NCBI RefSeq assembly: GCF_017352375.1
Contig: NZ_JAFEVR010000013.1
Coordinates: 186,001 to 250,000, forward strand
From: Mycolicibacterium sp. S2-37
GTDB taxonomy: Bacteria > Actinomycetota > Actinomycetes > Mycobacteriales > Mycobacteriaceae
Direction: 5' to 3'
Length of the DNA: 64,000 bases
Shown: positions 55,840 through 64,000 of the stretch, one piece after another
How positions within the stretch are numbered: position 1 is the stretch's first letter
Layout: every line of letters starts with the position of its first letter
The notes under the pieces: model-generated
What the model was told of the DNA's origin: nothing
The model's database searches: none
Seen by the model: only the letters and a program-made list of their open reading frames with translations
Position numbers and translations under genes: made by a program

Positions 55840-57306
55840 TCAGGCGGTGACCTCGTAAGCGTCGAGGTCGAAGCGGCGGGTCTGGTTGCGGAAGCGGAAC
55901 GTGAAGTCGGGCCACAGCGTGGTGTTGTTGCCGTGCGCATCGAGGTACCAGCTGGCGCACCGCCCGGTCATCCAGACCGACCCGGATAGTGCCTGTTGCA
56001 CCTGTTCGTTGTAGGCGTCCAGCACGTCCTGCTTGACCTCGACGGTCCGCAGACCTTGCTTCTCCATGGTGGTGACGGCGTCGACGACGTAGTTCAGCTG
56101 GGACTCGATCATGTACACCATCGAACTGTGGCCGAGGCCGGTATTGGGGCCGACGAGCACGAACATGTTCGGATAGCCCGCGATCGTGGTGCCCTTGTAC
56201 GCCCGCATGCCTTTGTCGGCGAACTTCTGCGTCAGGCTGGCGCCGTCGGCGCCGCAGACGGTCTCGAACATGGGCGAATCCGTGACATGGAAACCCGTGG
56301 CGATCACCAGGGCGTCCACCTCGCGGCTCGTCCCGTCCGCGGTGATGATGCGGCGGCCGTCGATGCGTTCGATGCCGTCGGTGACGAGGTCGACGTGGTC
56401 GCGGTCCAGCGCCGGATACCAGTCGTTGGAGATGAGCATGCGTTTGCAGCCGATCCGGAAGTTCGGGGTGACTTTGCGCCTCAGCTCAGGATCGCGGATC
56501 TCCGAACGGATCTTCGCCCGCGACAGCAGTTCGAACGCCTTCATCAGGTTCGGGTTCTTGGCCAGGCCGACGACTTGCACTTCCCGGCCGGCGTAGATGC
56601 CGGCGCGGGCGAGTCGGAGGAAGCCGGGGACGTGGCGGAACGCCCACCGTTCGACCGCGGTGAACGGCCGGTCGAACCTGGGCAGCAGCCACGGCGCGGT
56701 CCGCTGGTACACGTCGAGGTGCGCGACCCGATCGGCGATGGCGGGCACGATCTGGATCGCCGAGGCGCCGGTGCCGATGACCGCGACCCGCTTGCCGGTC
56801 AGATCGGCCTCGTGGTCCCACTGGGCGGAGTGGAACATCGCGCCACCGGCAGCACCGAAGGACTCGATCCCCGGGATGGGCGGCAGCGATGGCTCGGCGA
56901 GGGAACCGAATGCGGCGATGAGGATGTCGGCCGTCAGGTCGCCGTGGTCGGTGCTGATGTGCCAGCGCCGGTGGTCGGGGTTCCAGGCGGTCTGTTTGAC
57001 GGTGCACCCGAACCGGTGGCGGTCCAGCACCCGGTAGCGCTCGGCGAGACCGCGCAGATAGTTCTCGATCTCCAGCTGGCGGGAGAACGAGCGCGTCCAC
57101 TCCGGATTCAGCGCGAACGAATAGGAGTAGAGGTGGGACGGAACATCGCACGCCGCACCGGGATACGTGTTGTCGCGCCACGTGCCGCCGACGTCGTCGC
57201 CGCGCTCGAACACCACGAAGTCGCGATGGCCGGCCTGGTCGAGGCGGATGGCGGCGCCCAGTCCGGAGAAGCCGCTGCCGATGATCGCTATCCGGACGTG
57301 TTCCAC
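55840..57306 (-). CDS. Flavin-containing (Baeyer-Villiger type) monooxygenase
   Basis: 488 residues. FAD-binding GSGFSGLG at the N-terminus, class B fingerprint GGTWRDNTYPGAACD (about residues 41-55), NADPH-binding VIGTGASAIQ, and FHSAQWD in place of the full FxGxxxHxxxWP motif (its Gly is not where expected). Inserts oxygen into ketones or oxidises heteroatoms. Similar enzymes (EthA, MymA) activate prodrugs in M. tuberculosis. GTG at 57306 with GGAAGGGG upstream. Convergent with uvrA, four bases apart; same strand as the AlkZ-like gene 38 bases upstream. Confidence 0.9.
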   Translation of the reverse strand: MEHVRIAIIGSGFSGLGAAIRLDQAGHRDFVVFERGDDVGGTWRDNTYPGAACDVPSHLYSYSFALNPEWTRSFSRQLEIENYLRGLAERYRVLDRHRFGCTVKQTAWNPDHRRWHISTDHGDLTADILIAAFGSLAEPSLPPIPGIESFGAAGGAMFHSAQWDHEADLTGKRVAVIGTGASAIQIVPAIADRVAHLDVYQRTAPWLLPRFDRPFTAVERWAFRHVPGFLRLARAGIYAGREVQVVGLAKNPNLMKAFELLSRAKIRSEIRDPELRRKVTPNFRIGCKRMLISNDWYPALDRDHVDLVTDGIERIDGRRIITADGTSREVDALVIATGFHVTDSPMFETVCGADGASLTQKFADKGMRAYKGTTIAGYPNMFVLVGPNTGLGHSSMVYMIESQLNYVVDAVTTMEKQGLRTVEVKQDVLDAYNEQVQQALSGSVWMTGRCASWYLDAHGNNTTLWPDFTFRFRNQTRRFDLDAYEVTA

Positions 57307-57344
57307 GCCAGCCCCTTCCGTCGGTGAGGCTAGGTTAGCCAGCT

Positions 57345-58520
57345 TCAGACGGTTCGAACCCCGCTTCTGGTCAGCGGTGACGGGAAGCGCGGGGCGACCC
57401 TGGCCCCGTCCAGCCACGTGGTGAGGTCGTCCGCGCGCCGGGTCAGGGCGGCGACTCCGTCGCGGCCGACGTCTTCGACCAGATGCAGTTCCACCCGCCC
57501 GTCGGCGTCCTGGCCCCACCCGCCGACGATCCGGCCGTTCCACCATGCGGTCGGACCGCCGTTTCCGTTGCGGTCGAAGACGTGCGGGCGGTGCGCGCCG
57601 AGATACCAGTCGCGGTCGAACCAGCCCATGGTGGTGACATCGAGGCCCGGCAGCAGCGCCGCCCACGGGTCGCATGGTGGTTCGGTGTCCAGATCGTCGG
57701 GCAGGGCCACGCCCGGTGAGCCGTTCAGGTCCACCTCGACCGCTCCGATCGCCTGCAGTGTCCGGCGCGCCCAGGTGAGCGTGTTGCCGAACCACCACTT
57801 GACGTCGGTGACGGTGGCGGGCCCGAAGGCGCGCAGCCACCGCTGAACCACGACGCGGGACGCCTCCTCGGCGTCCATCGGCGCGCCGGTCTCGCCGAGC
57901 CAGTCGCCGACGGTGGCCCAGCGCGGACGGCTGGATGTCCAGCCGCCGTCGTTGGGCCCCCGGACGATGTCGCCCTGAACGCCGAGGACGGTGAGAACTC
58001 TTGGGCTGAGCGGGCTCTGGCCGCCCCAGGGTTTACCGGGCGCGCCGTCGAAGGAGCCGGCCAGCTCGGGCAGCGCCTCGCGCAACTGCCGCGCCCCTGT
58101 CGGCCCGTGTGTACGTAGATGGGCCAGCACGGCGGCACCGGCGGCGTCCAGCCAGGCGGCTCCGTCGGCGGCCGCGCCACCCTTTTGTGCGTCGGCGATC
58201 AGCCGCCTGCGTTCGTTGGCCGCGACACGATCACTCGCCGCTGCCTGCACGGCCGGCAGGTCGGTGCGTGCGATGACCCACAGTGTCCGGCGCATCGCCA
58301 GGTGCTTGAGCAGCGTCCGCCGCTCATAGAGCTGTGCGTCCAGATCGGCGACGACGAAGCCGGGAACCCGCGCCCACAGCGACAGATACGGGGTGGCGGG
58401 ATCGGTGGCGTGCAGTCCCACCACATTCGAGACGACGTCGGCAACGGATGCGCCCGAACTGCAAAGAAAGTGCCTGCGCGCCAACCGGTCCCGGCGCTCG
58501 GCGAGCGTGAAAGAGCGCAC
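57345..58520 (-). CDS. Winged-helix protein of the AlkZ/YcaQ family (HTH_42)
   Basis: 391 residues made of tandem winged-helix units followed by a beta-barrel. LHATDPATPYLSLWARVPGF (about residues 37-56) is the family signature region; AlkZ glycosylases use a QxQ or QxD pair here, and this protein has HATD, so base-excision activity is uncertain. VKWWFGNTLTWARR and TAWWNGRIVGGWGQ are other conserved blocks. The family removes bulky or crosslinked bases. It starts three bases after a small gene, so an operon. Proximity to uvrA suits a repair role. Confidence 0.82.
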   Translation of the reverse strand: MRSFTLAERRDRLARRHFLCSSGASVADVVSNVVGLHATDPATPYLSLWARVPGFVVADLDAQLYERRTLLKHLAMRRTLWVIARTDLPAVQAAASDRVAANERRRLIADAQKGGAAADGAAWLDAAGAAVLAHLRTHGPTGARQLREALPELAGSFDGAPGKPWGGQSPLSPRVLTVLGVQGDIVRGPNDGGWTSSRPRWATVGDWLGETGAPMDAEEASRVVVQRWLRAFGPATVTDVKWWFGNTLTWARRTLQAIGAVEVDLNGSPGVALPDDLDTEPPCDPWAALLPGLDVTTMGWFDRDWYLGAHRPHVFDRNGNGGPTAWWNGRIVGGWGQDADGRVELHLVEDVGRDGVAALTRRADDLTTWLDGARVAPRFPSPLTRSGVRTV

Positions 58521-58523
58521 TGC

Positions 58524-58823
58524 TCAGCGGTTTCCGCCATGCTCTTCGCGCATGGCCTCGCGGATCTGCGCCAACCGCTCGGCTGCCGCGCGCTGTCGCT
58601 CCTCGTACTGCTCGTCGGCGGCGCGCCCCTCCGGCGTCTCAGCGTCGAGTTCGGCGGCGCCGATCGACGTGCCGTAACGGTTCTCGATCTTCTCGCGCAC
58701 GGATTCGAACGTCGGAACGCCGCCGGGGGTGTAGCCGGTATCGAGAGCCTCGGCGGGCGGCGGAACCGGAGCCGGCGCCGGGGCCGGCGCGGGCTGCGGT
58801 TCACGCGAGGTGTCGTCGGCCAT
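58524..58823 (-). CDS. Small hypothetical protein
   Basis: 99 residues: Pro/Ala-rich N-terminal third (PQPAPAPAPAPVPPPAEALD), then a helical, highly charged part (FESVREKIENRYGTSIGAAELD ... EEHGGNR) that may form a coiled coil. No family recognised. ATG at 58823 lies seven bases after TAGCGT on the minus strand, a leaderless layout. Upstream of, and three bases from, the AlkZ-like gene. Confidence 0.8.
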   Translation of the reverse strand: MADDTSREPQPAPAPAPAPVPPPAEALDTGYTPGGVPTFESVREKIENRYGTSIGAAELDAETPEGRAADEQYEERQRAAAERLAQIREAMREEHGGNR

Positions 58824-58952
58824 GAACGTCACGCTACCCCCGCACCGCCACTGGACACCCCGGAACATTGTTGGGATCGGTAGCAACGCGCCGGATTTTC
58901 ACTTGTCTCACGACGGCGCCATCGGGGCGACGCGAGAACGAAGGAGAAAACC

Positions 58953-59420
58953 ATGAAGCGAGTTGTCGCGGGTGCGATCGGCCTTGCCGCTGCGGCCGCC
59001 GTCCTGGTGGGCTGCTCGGACGACAAGCCGTCGGCGGCGCCGGGCTCGCAGGTGAGCACCGGTGGCAGCACCCAGGTCAAGGTCGACGGCGGGGACCTCG
59101 CCGGTCTGGACCTCAACTCCGTCAGCTGTGTCAAGCAGGGCGGCAAGATCAACGTCGGCAGCGGGGCCATCGGCGGCCAGCAGGGTCTGGGCATCGTGAT
59201 GACCGACGAGGCCACACCGACGGTCGAATCGCTGGGCCTGGTCGTCGACGGTAACGCGCTCGCGGTGACCAACATGGCCGGCGCGTCGGTGGGTTCGGCG
59301 AAGGTCTCCGTCGATGGCGACTCCTACACCATCACCGGTGAGGCCTCCGGCGCCGATCTGAAGAACCCGATGGCTGGGATGATCACCAAGCCGTTCGAGA
59401 TCACGGTGACGTGCAACTGA
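58953..59420 (+). CDS. LpqH (19-kDa antigen) family lipoprotein
   Basis: 155 residues. Signal peptide MKRVVAGAIGLAAAAAVLVGC with lipidated C21, then Ser/Gly linker and the LpqH-type beta domain with two Cys (SVSCVKQGGKINV and the terminal VTCN) that should form a disulfide. Members are surface lipoproteins of mycobacteria that signal through TLR2; the family may carry lipid ligands. ATG behind GAAGGAGA. The TPR/CHAT genes follow on the same strand. Confidence 0.92.
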   Translation: MKRVVAGAIGLAAAAAVLVGCSDDKPSAAPGSQVSTGGSTQVKVDGGDLAGLDLNSVSCVKQGGKINVGSGAIGGQQGLGIVMTDEATPTVESLGLVVDGNALAVTNMAGASVGSAKVSVDGDSYTITGEASGADLKNPMAGMITKPFEITVTCN

Positions 59421-59479
59421 TCCTGGTTGTTCCTGCGGCGGGCGTGCCGGGCACGCCCGCCGCTTCCTATGATGACGTC

Positions 59480-61129
59480 GTGGCCATCGACGGCGACCTC
59501 ACCCGTGCCCGCCACCTGGTGTTCGCCGGTGACGAGGAGGCGGCCAGGGATCTGCTGCTGTCGCTGGCACCGGCCGACGACGGCGAGACGCTCGAATTGG
59601 TGGCCCAACTGGGCGATCTGCACCTGGCCCGCGGCGCGAACAGTGCTGTGGCCGAGTGCATCCGGCGCATCGATGAATTGTTGGTCGGCGTGCCTGCGGA
59701 TCTGGCCGGGCGTTACCGCCGACGCGTCCGGGTCCTCGAAATCGGTGTCGCCGCCGCGCACGGCGACCATGAACGCGCCGCGGCGGAGCTGGCGGCGCTG
59801 AGCGCCGACGGCGGAGAACCCGGACACGACCCGCTGGTGACACACGCCCGCATCCTGTGCGCCGGCGCGTTGTGCGACGACGACCTGCACGCCCGGTCGG
59901 TGCCGCTGTGGGAACAGGTGCTGAACGACATCGGTGCGGGCGACTCCACCGACGATGCCGCGGACTTCCTGCTCGTCGCCGGCGGCCTCGGGTACGGCCG
60001 GTTCTGTGTCGAGACCGGCCTGCTGCCGGAGGGGGAGCCATGGCTGCAGCGCGCAGGCGCGCGGGCTCATGCCCGCGGCTGGGAGTCCGCCACCGCGAGG
60101 GCCGCGCTCGAGCGGGCCGCGGCCGCGTGGACGGCGGGCGATCACGAGGCCACCGAACGGCTCGCCGCCGAAGCTCTGCCTGTCCTCGCCGGACGCGGCC
60201 GCGCCGACGACACCGCCCGATGCCACCTCTACCTCGGCTTCACGCGGATGGCCGTCGGCGAGCTGGCCGCGGCCGACGAACACTGGGCGCATGCCGAAGC
60301 GTCCTGGCGGCAATTGGGCAAGCCGCTGCGGCTGCACCGGATTCTGTTACAACGCAGCTGGATTCCGGTGTTCTGGGGACGCTACGGCGAGGCCACCGAG
60401 CTCGTCGCGCAAGCACGGGAACAGCTCGACGCGTCACCGCGGAGCAGTTGGCTGCAATACGCGCGTCTCGACAGCCACCTCGGCACGATCTGGCGCGCCG
60501 ATGCCCTGGCCGACCTCGGATTCGATGCGGCCGGCGATCCGGACGACACCCTCGAGGAGGTCGAGGAGAAACACCTGGCGTCGCTCGGCGTCATGAGGGG
60601 CACCCCGGCCCAGGACAAAGAACGCAGAGCGATGAGGAAACTCGAGCAGGCCGCCGAGCTGATGATTCCCGCGGCGCTGGCGGTCGACTCGGTACGCTAC
60701 GCGCTTCCGGACGCGCAGGCCCGGATGCGATGGGCCGCATCGGTGTCGGCGCCGCTGCTCGCAGGAGCATTCGCCGTCGCGTGGGAGTGGGAGAACACGG
60801 CCCTGGTCAGCGAGCTGATCGAATACCACAGTGCCCGTGGCGCTTTCGTCGCAGCGCCGGCGTCCGGCGGTGGGTCCGGAATGCCCGACCTGGCGACCAC
60901 GTCGGTCCCGCTCCATGACGTCGACGATCTGACAGTCGAGCTGGCCGACGTGGCGGGTGGGGGTGCTCACGCGGCCGACGCTCCGTCGTTGACGCGGTTG
61001 GCTCCGCTACCGCCGCTGGTCATGGACCCCGCCCGGGAGCCGATACTCGAGCACTACCGCACGCTGGCGGTGCAGCGGTACGGCCGCGAGGTCACCGCCG
61101 ACGAGCCGGCCTGGTCGACATGGCCGTGA
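59480..61129 (+). CDS. TPR-type helical repeat protein paired with CHAT protease
   Basis: About 549 residues, almost all helical, in TPR-like pairs (ARHLVFAGDEEAARDLLLSL; LELVAQLGDLHLARGANSAV; YLGFTRMAVGELAAADEHWA; RYGEATELVAQAREQLD). The C-terminal part (PDAQARMRWAASVSAPLLAGAF...LVSELIEYHSARG) is the connector usually found before a CHAT domain in single-chain proteins. GTG at 59480 chosen because TATGAT (59468-59473), a strong -10, lies six bases before it; the frame is open from 59411. Overlaps the CHAT gene by 10 bases. It probably senses something and controls the protease. Confidence 0.82.
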   Translation: MAIDGDLTRARHLVFAGDEEAARDLLLSLAPADDGETLELVAQLGDLHLARGANSAVAECIRRIDELLVGVPADLAGRYRRRVRVLEIGVAAAHGDHERAAAELAALSADGGEPGHDPLVTHARILCAGALCDDDLHARSVPLWEQVLNDIGAGDSTDDAADFLLVAGGLGYGRFCVETGLLPEGEPWLQRAGARAHARGWESATARAALERAAAAWTAGDHEATERLAAEALPVLAGRGRADDTARCHLYLGFTRMAVGELAAADEHWAHAEASWRQLGKPLRLHRILLQRSWIPVFWGRYGEATELVAQAREQLDASPRSSWLQYARLDSHLGTIWRADALADLGFDAAGDPDDTLEEVEEKHLASLGVMRGTPAQDKERRAMRKLEQAAELMIPAALAVDSVRYALPDAQARMRWAASVSAPLLAGAFAVAWEWENTALVSELIEYHSARGAFVAAPASGGGSGMPDLATTSVPLHDVDDLTVELADVAGGGAHAADAPSLTRLAPLPPLVMDPAREPILEHYRTLAVQRYGREVTADEPAWSTWP

Positions 61130-62433
61130 CCGCTGCGCCGAGCCAGACCCTGGTGTTGCGATTCGCCGACGTGGGAATCGCCACCTACGCCAGCCTGCGC
61201 GTCGTGGGTGATCCGGCTCGGACGGTCACCTGGGTCGTCGAGGTGCCGTTGGTTCTCGCCGCGCTCGAGGAACTGACCGATGCGCTGCCCGAACCGCACG
61301 GAGACGAAGACCAGCACGCTGCGCTGGAACGTGCGCTCACCCGCAGCGCGTTCACCTCCCCGGAAGCCGAATCCAGGCTGGCCTACATCCTCGGGGTGCT
61401 GCTGATCTCGGCGCCGGCATGGCAACTGCTCCTCGACTGCGTGTCATTCCCGCGCGCAGCGCTGTTCGTCTCCCCGAGCGCACGCCTCGCCGCGGTGCCC
61501 TGGGCGCTCCTGGCGCTGCCGACGTCGCGCCCCGACCTGGAGGAACTGGTCCGCGCCCGGTCGGAGGCGATGACGCGGACCGGGCCGGAAGCCGCCCGGA
61601 TCTCGTGGCAGATCGACGACATATCCGCTGTCACCGACGGCCACCGGCTGATGGAACTGGCCGACGTGATGATGGCCGTACCGCCCAACATCACCCATTC
61701 GCCGCGCCAGACCACCCGCTGGGGGGATCGACAGGCGGCGCCACCGCTTCTCGTGCTGGATCCGCGGGTGCCGGGGCAGCGGCCCGATTCGCCGCTCGGA
61801 TCGGTGCTGGGCCGGCCGTCCGAGCAGACCGTCCTCAGTGTGCACTTCGGCGATGCGATGCGCGCGGGCTCGGTGCTGCCCGACGTGGGATCACCTGTCG
61901 AGCTGTTCCGCCGTACCGATGCCGACCGCACCTGGCTGGGCCGGCTGCTGGCCCGGGGGCCGAGCCGGCTGCTGTTCGCCGGTCACGCGAGTTTCGACGC
62001 CGACGGCCGTGCGGACGGTGCGGGACTGCACCTGGCCGAATCGGCTCCGTTCACGGCTGCGGATCTGATGGCCGCGGGCTATCCGATCCCGCCGCGGGTG
62101 GCGCTGATCGCGTGTGCATCCGGCGGCGACTACCGGTTCGACGAGGCCACCGGGCTGGTGGCGGCTCTGGTGCTCGGCGGCGCACAGACCGTCACCGCGA
62201 CACTGTGGTCGCTGCCCACCACGGCCGGCTATCGACGGTTCACCGAGTCCGGGGCGGATCCGATGGCCGAGCTGGTGTGTGCCGTCGACGAGGCCCACAG
62301 CGACCCGGAGGCGGGACGCGCGGTGAATCGGTGGCAGCGGGCCCAGATGAGGCGCTGGCGAGGCGGGGACATCGCGGCGAATCCGCTGTACTGGGCGGCG
62401 TTGATCACCTTCGCCGTGGACGGTGCCCGGTGA
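61120..62433 (+). CDS. CHAT-domain caspase-like protease
   Basis: 437 residues. C-terminal CHAT domain with catalytic dyad H289 (LLFAGHASFD) and C332 (LIACASGGD), preceded by the strand FVSPSARLAAVPWALLALP (about residues 116-134) and ended by NPLYWAALITFAVDG, all typical of CHAT peptidases. The first 100 residues are a family-specific beta/alpha region. CHAT proteases are bacterial relatives of caspases and separases that work with TPR domains, some in defence or regulated death. Its ATG lies inside the end of the TPR gene, so the two are made together. Target unknown. Confidence 0.88.
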   Translation: MAVTAAPSQTLVLRFADVGIATYASLRVVGDPARTVTWVVEVPLVLAALEELTDALPEPHGDEDQHAALERALTRSAFTSPEAESRLAYILGVLLISAPAWQLLLDCVSFPRAALFVSPSARLAAVPWALLALPTSRPDLEELVRARSEAMTRTGPEAARISWQIDDISAVTDGHRLMELADVMMAVPPNITHSPRQTTRWGDRQAAPPLLVLDPRVPGQRPDSPLGSVLGRPSEQTVLSVHFGDAMRAGSVLPDVGSPVELFRRTDADRTWLGRLLARGPSRLLFAGHASFDADGRADGAGLHLAESAPFTAADLMAAGYPIPPRVALIACASGGDYRFDEATGLVAALVLGGAQTVTATLWSLPTTAGYRRFTESGADPMAELVCAVDEAHSDPEAGRAVNRWQRAQMRRWRGGDIAANPLYWAALITFAVDGAR

Positions 62434-62438
62434 CCGGC

Positions 62439-62837
62439 TCAGCTGGGCGGCACGCAGACCGCCACCGACGATTCGTCCTCGGCCCGGTAGTACGTGACCA
62501 CGACGCTGCCGGGGCTGACATATCCGAGCGAGCCGGTGGGAATCAGGGCGGTCTCCCTGGCCGGGAACTGACCGCCCCCGCGCCGGGTGACCATCACGTC
62601 GAGCTCGATCTCGCGGTAGTCCGCACCGCGGTCGCCGATCGCCCGCACCGCGGTGATGACACCCCGCGTTCTGACGAAAACGGAACGAACGGAATCGATC
62701 TCGTCACGGGTCACCAGTCGTTCGGCGTCCTCGGGCAGGGTCGTGCCGCGTTCGCGACACGGAGTGGGAGACAGCAGCAGCGCGGCAACGGTCACGCAGA
62801 ACACGCCGACCAGGGGAATCAGCAAGGTGGTGGACAT
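62439..62837 (-). CDS. Hypothetical single-pass membrane protein
   Basis: 132 residues: one N-terminal helix (MSTTLLIPLVGVFCVTVAALLLS) and a beta-rich domain (GVITAVRAIGDRGADYREIELDVMV, GSLGYVSPGSVVVTYYRAEDE) resembling small domains that follow a membrane anchor in mycobacterial proteins of unknown role. Convergent with the CHAT gene, five bases apart; divergent from the following unknown gene. Confidence 0.7.
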   Translation of the reverse strand: MSTTLLIPLVGVFCVTVAALLLSPTPCRERGTTLPEDAERLVTRDEIDSVRSVFVRTRGVITAVRAIGDRGADYREIELDVMVTRRGGGQFPARETALIPTGSLGYVSPGSVVVTYYRAEDESSVAVCVPPS

Positions 62838-62894
62838 GCGATTCAGATTCCGACACCGCCGCGGCTACCGAACCCAACTTCTATCCTGGTGTCC

Positions 62895-64000
62895 GTGACG
62901 ACGGACACGGACGCCATACCGGTGGTGGCGGTGCACCATCCGCGCCGGGCGGTGATCGACGCGGCGTGGCGGGCGCTCGGCCCGGGGGTCGAGGTGCTCA
63001 GCGGGGCCGACGGCGGACCGTTGCGCCGCACCGTCAAACGGATCCTCGATCCGCTGGTGCTGCGGCTGCGGGCAAACCCGCAGTACTCCACGCCGGTCGT
63101 GCCCGCCGAGGTCGCCACGCAGATGCACGAGCTCATCGTCGAACACGGCGGGCGGCTGCGCGCCGCGGCGGGGTGGTTCGAGTTGCTCAAAGCCGAGCGG
63201 CGGCGAGCCCGGATCACCACGGGCAATGCTCAGGAGCTGTACTTCCCGGTGTGCTTCGAACTGGCTGTGACCAGGGGGGCACCCGGGCCGGATGACGGTG
63301 CGACGGCCGCGGCGGTGCTGCGGGATGTCCACGGCGACCGGGATCGCACCGCCATCGAGGCGCTCAACCGCCACATCGAGGACGAGCGCGTCGTCGCCGC
63401 GCTGTCCGAGCAGCTGCTGCGCAGCTGGACCGACGTCGTCGACGACGGCGCGATCACCGGGCCGTTCCTGAGCGGGCTCGCAACGGTGCTCGGACCCGCT
63501 GACAGCCACCGCGCGGCAGCCGCGCGACAACGCGTGTGGAGCGCCCTCATCGCCGATGCGACTCCGCACAATCTCGGTGCCAGGGCCCGCAGTGCGCCGG
63601 CCGACCTCCCGTGGTCGATCGTCGATGTCGGCCTCAGTTCGCTGGCCCCGCAACCATGTCCGACGGTTGTCGGAGCGTCGCCCGGCGATCGGCCGCTCGA
63701 TCGCCCGGTGCTCGACCGGGTGCGCGCCACGTTGCGCCGGGCGCTGGACCGCGATGAGCTCCCCGACATCCCGCTGCTGTGTGCCGAGGAGGTCGACCGT
63801 GCATGCGCGCCGTGGGGGCTGCTCGCCGAGGACAAGCAGGCAACCCTCATCGCCGGTATCGAGATCGCCGAACAACTTGCACCACTGGATGATTCGGCCA
63901 CACCGAGCTACCAACTGGCAGCGCTGATCCAGGCGCGTCTGCGCAAGGAGGCCTACGTCCTTCATGCCCGTCGCTGCCTGACTGGCAACGGCCCGATGCA
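62895..64000 (+). CDS. Unknown large protein, 3' end outside window
   Basis: Open for 368 codons from GTG 62895 to the window end without a stop. TATCCT (62882-62887) lies seven bases before the GTG, a leaderless promoter layout, and codon third positions are strongly G/C. The protein (TTDTDAIPVVAVHHPRRAVI...; WFELLKAERRRARITTGNAQ; IPLLCAEEVDRACAPWGLLA) is mostly helical with no motif I recognise and no signal peptide. It follows the TPR/CHAT genes on the same strand, so a functional link is possible but not shown. Confidence 0.75.
   Translation, partial: MTTDTDAIPVVAVHHPRRAVIDAAWRALGPGVEVLSGADGGPLRRTVKRILDPLVLRLRANPQYSTPVVPAEVATQMHELIVEHGGRLRAAAGWFELLKAERRRARITTGNAQELYFPVCFELAVTRGAPGPDDGATAAAVLRDVHGDRDRTAIEALNRHIEDERVVAALSEQLLRSWTDVVDDGAITGPFLSGLATVLGPADSHRAAAARQRVWSALIADATPHNLGARARSAPADLPWSIVDVGLSSLAPQPCPTVVGASPGDRPLDRPVLDRVRATLRRALDRDELPDIPLLCAEEVDRACAPWGLLAEDKQATLIAGIEIAEQLAPLDDSATPSYQLAALIQARLRKEAYVLHARRCLTGNGPM

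Noticed and set aside
58824..58870. Damage-type promoter upstream of the small gene/AlkZ operon
   Set aside because: TGTCCAGTG is present but the spacing to TAGCGT is several bases too long for the consensus.
59411..59479. Upstream start of the TPR protein at 59411
   Set aside because: It overlaps the lipoprotein gene, and the -10 TATGAT at 59468 would lie inside it; GTG 59480 fits a leaderless transcript.

Overview
The window is high-GC DNA from a Mycobacterium, most likely a rapidly growing species. Its backbone follows the order recalled for M. tuberculosis Rv1626 to Rv1638: pdtaR, thiolase-like lipid-transfer protein, DUF35 protein, polA, rpsA, coaE, DUF402 protein, uvrB, MFS transporter, Rv1635c-type mannosyltransferase, universal stress protein, MBL-fold hydrolase, uvrA. 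Many genes start with GTG or ATG six to eight bases after a TAnnnT box, the usual mycobacterial leaderless layout. An LpqH-type lipoprotein and an MmpS-like secreted protein fit the same assignment.

Layout. 1-3.4 kb: end of a ureohydrolase, a thiamine-diphosphate decarboxylase and a sodium/solute symporter on the plus strand, probably guanidino-compound catabolism, followed by a tiny collagen-like ORF. 3.9-10.5 kb (minus): one tight operon of GntR regulator, lipoprotein binding protein, two permeases, ATPase, aldehyde dehydrogenase and crotonase. 10.6-15.3 kb: amidohydrolase facing a PucR-type regulator, then a cyclase-family hydrolase and an SDR. 15.3-21.4 kb: a CAA-anticodon tRNA, pdtaR, and a complete branched-chain amino-acid type ABC importer (livKHMGF). 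21.4-25.6 kb: thiolase/DUF35 pair, two unknown small genes, and an alpha/beta hydrolase divergent from a LysR regulator. 25.6-37.2 kb: conserved core (polA, PrsW protease, rpsA, coaE, uvrB, MFS).

37.2-48.4 kb is absent from the recalled M. tuberculosis order. It holds MgtC, tRNA-Cys, a four-gene secreted/membrane cluster resembling metal-handling proteins, a decayed epoxide hydrolase, a very large secreted Pro/Ala-rich protein made of forty exact 19-residue units, an orphan PrrB-like histidine kinase, a TesB thioesterase and the suicide uracil-DNA glycosylase UdgX. 48.4-58.8 kb returns to the core (mannosyltransferase, Usp, P450, MBL, uvrA), followed by a flavin monooxygenase and an AlkZ-like protein. 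59-64 kb carries an LpqH-like lipoprotein, a TPR protein overlapping a CHAT caspase-like protease gene, and a large unidentified gene that runs off the window.

DNA repair is a theme: polA, uvrB, uvrA, UdgX and an AlkZ-like protein all lie here. Both uvrB and uvrA have a recognisable RecA-independent (PafBC-type) damage promoter. The least explained and most interesting items are the 19-residue repeat protein, the TPR/CHAT pair, the metal-type cluster with its duplicated signal-peptide segment, and the short-variable-loop tRNA with a leucine anticodon.
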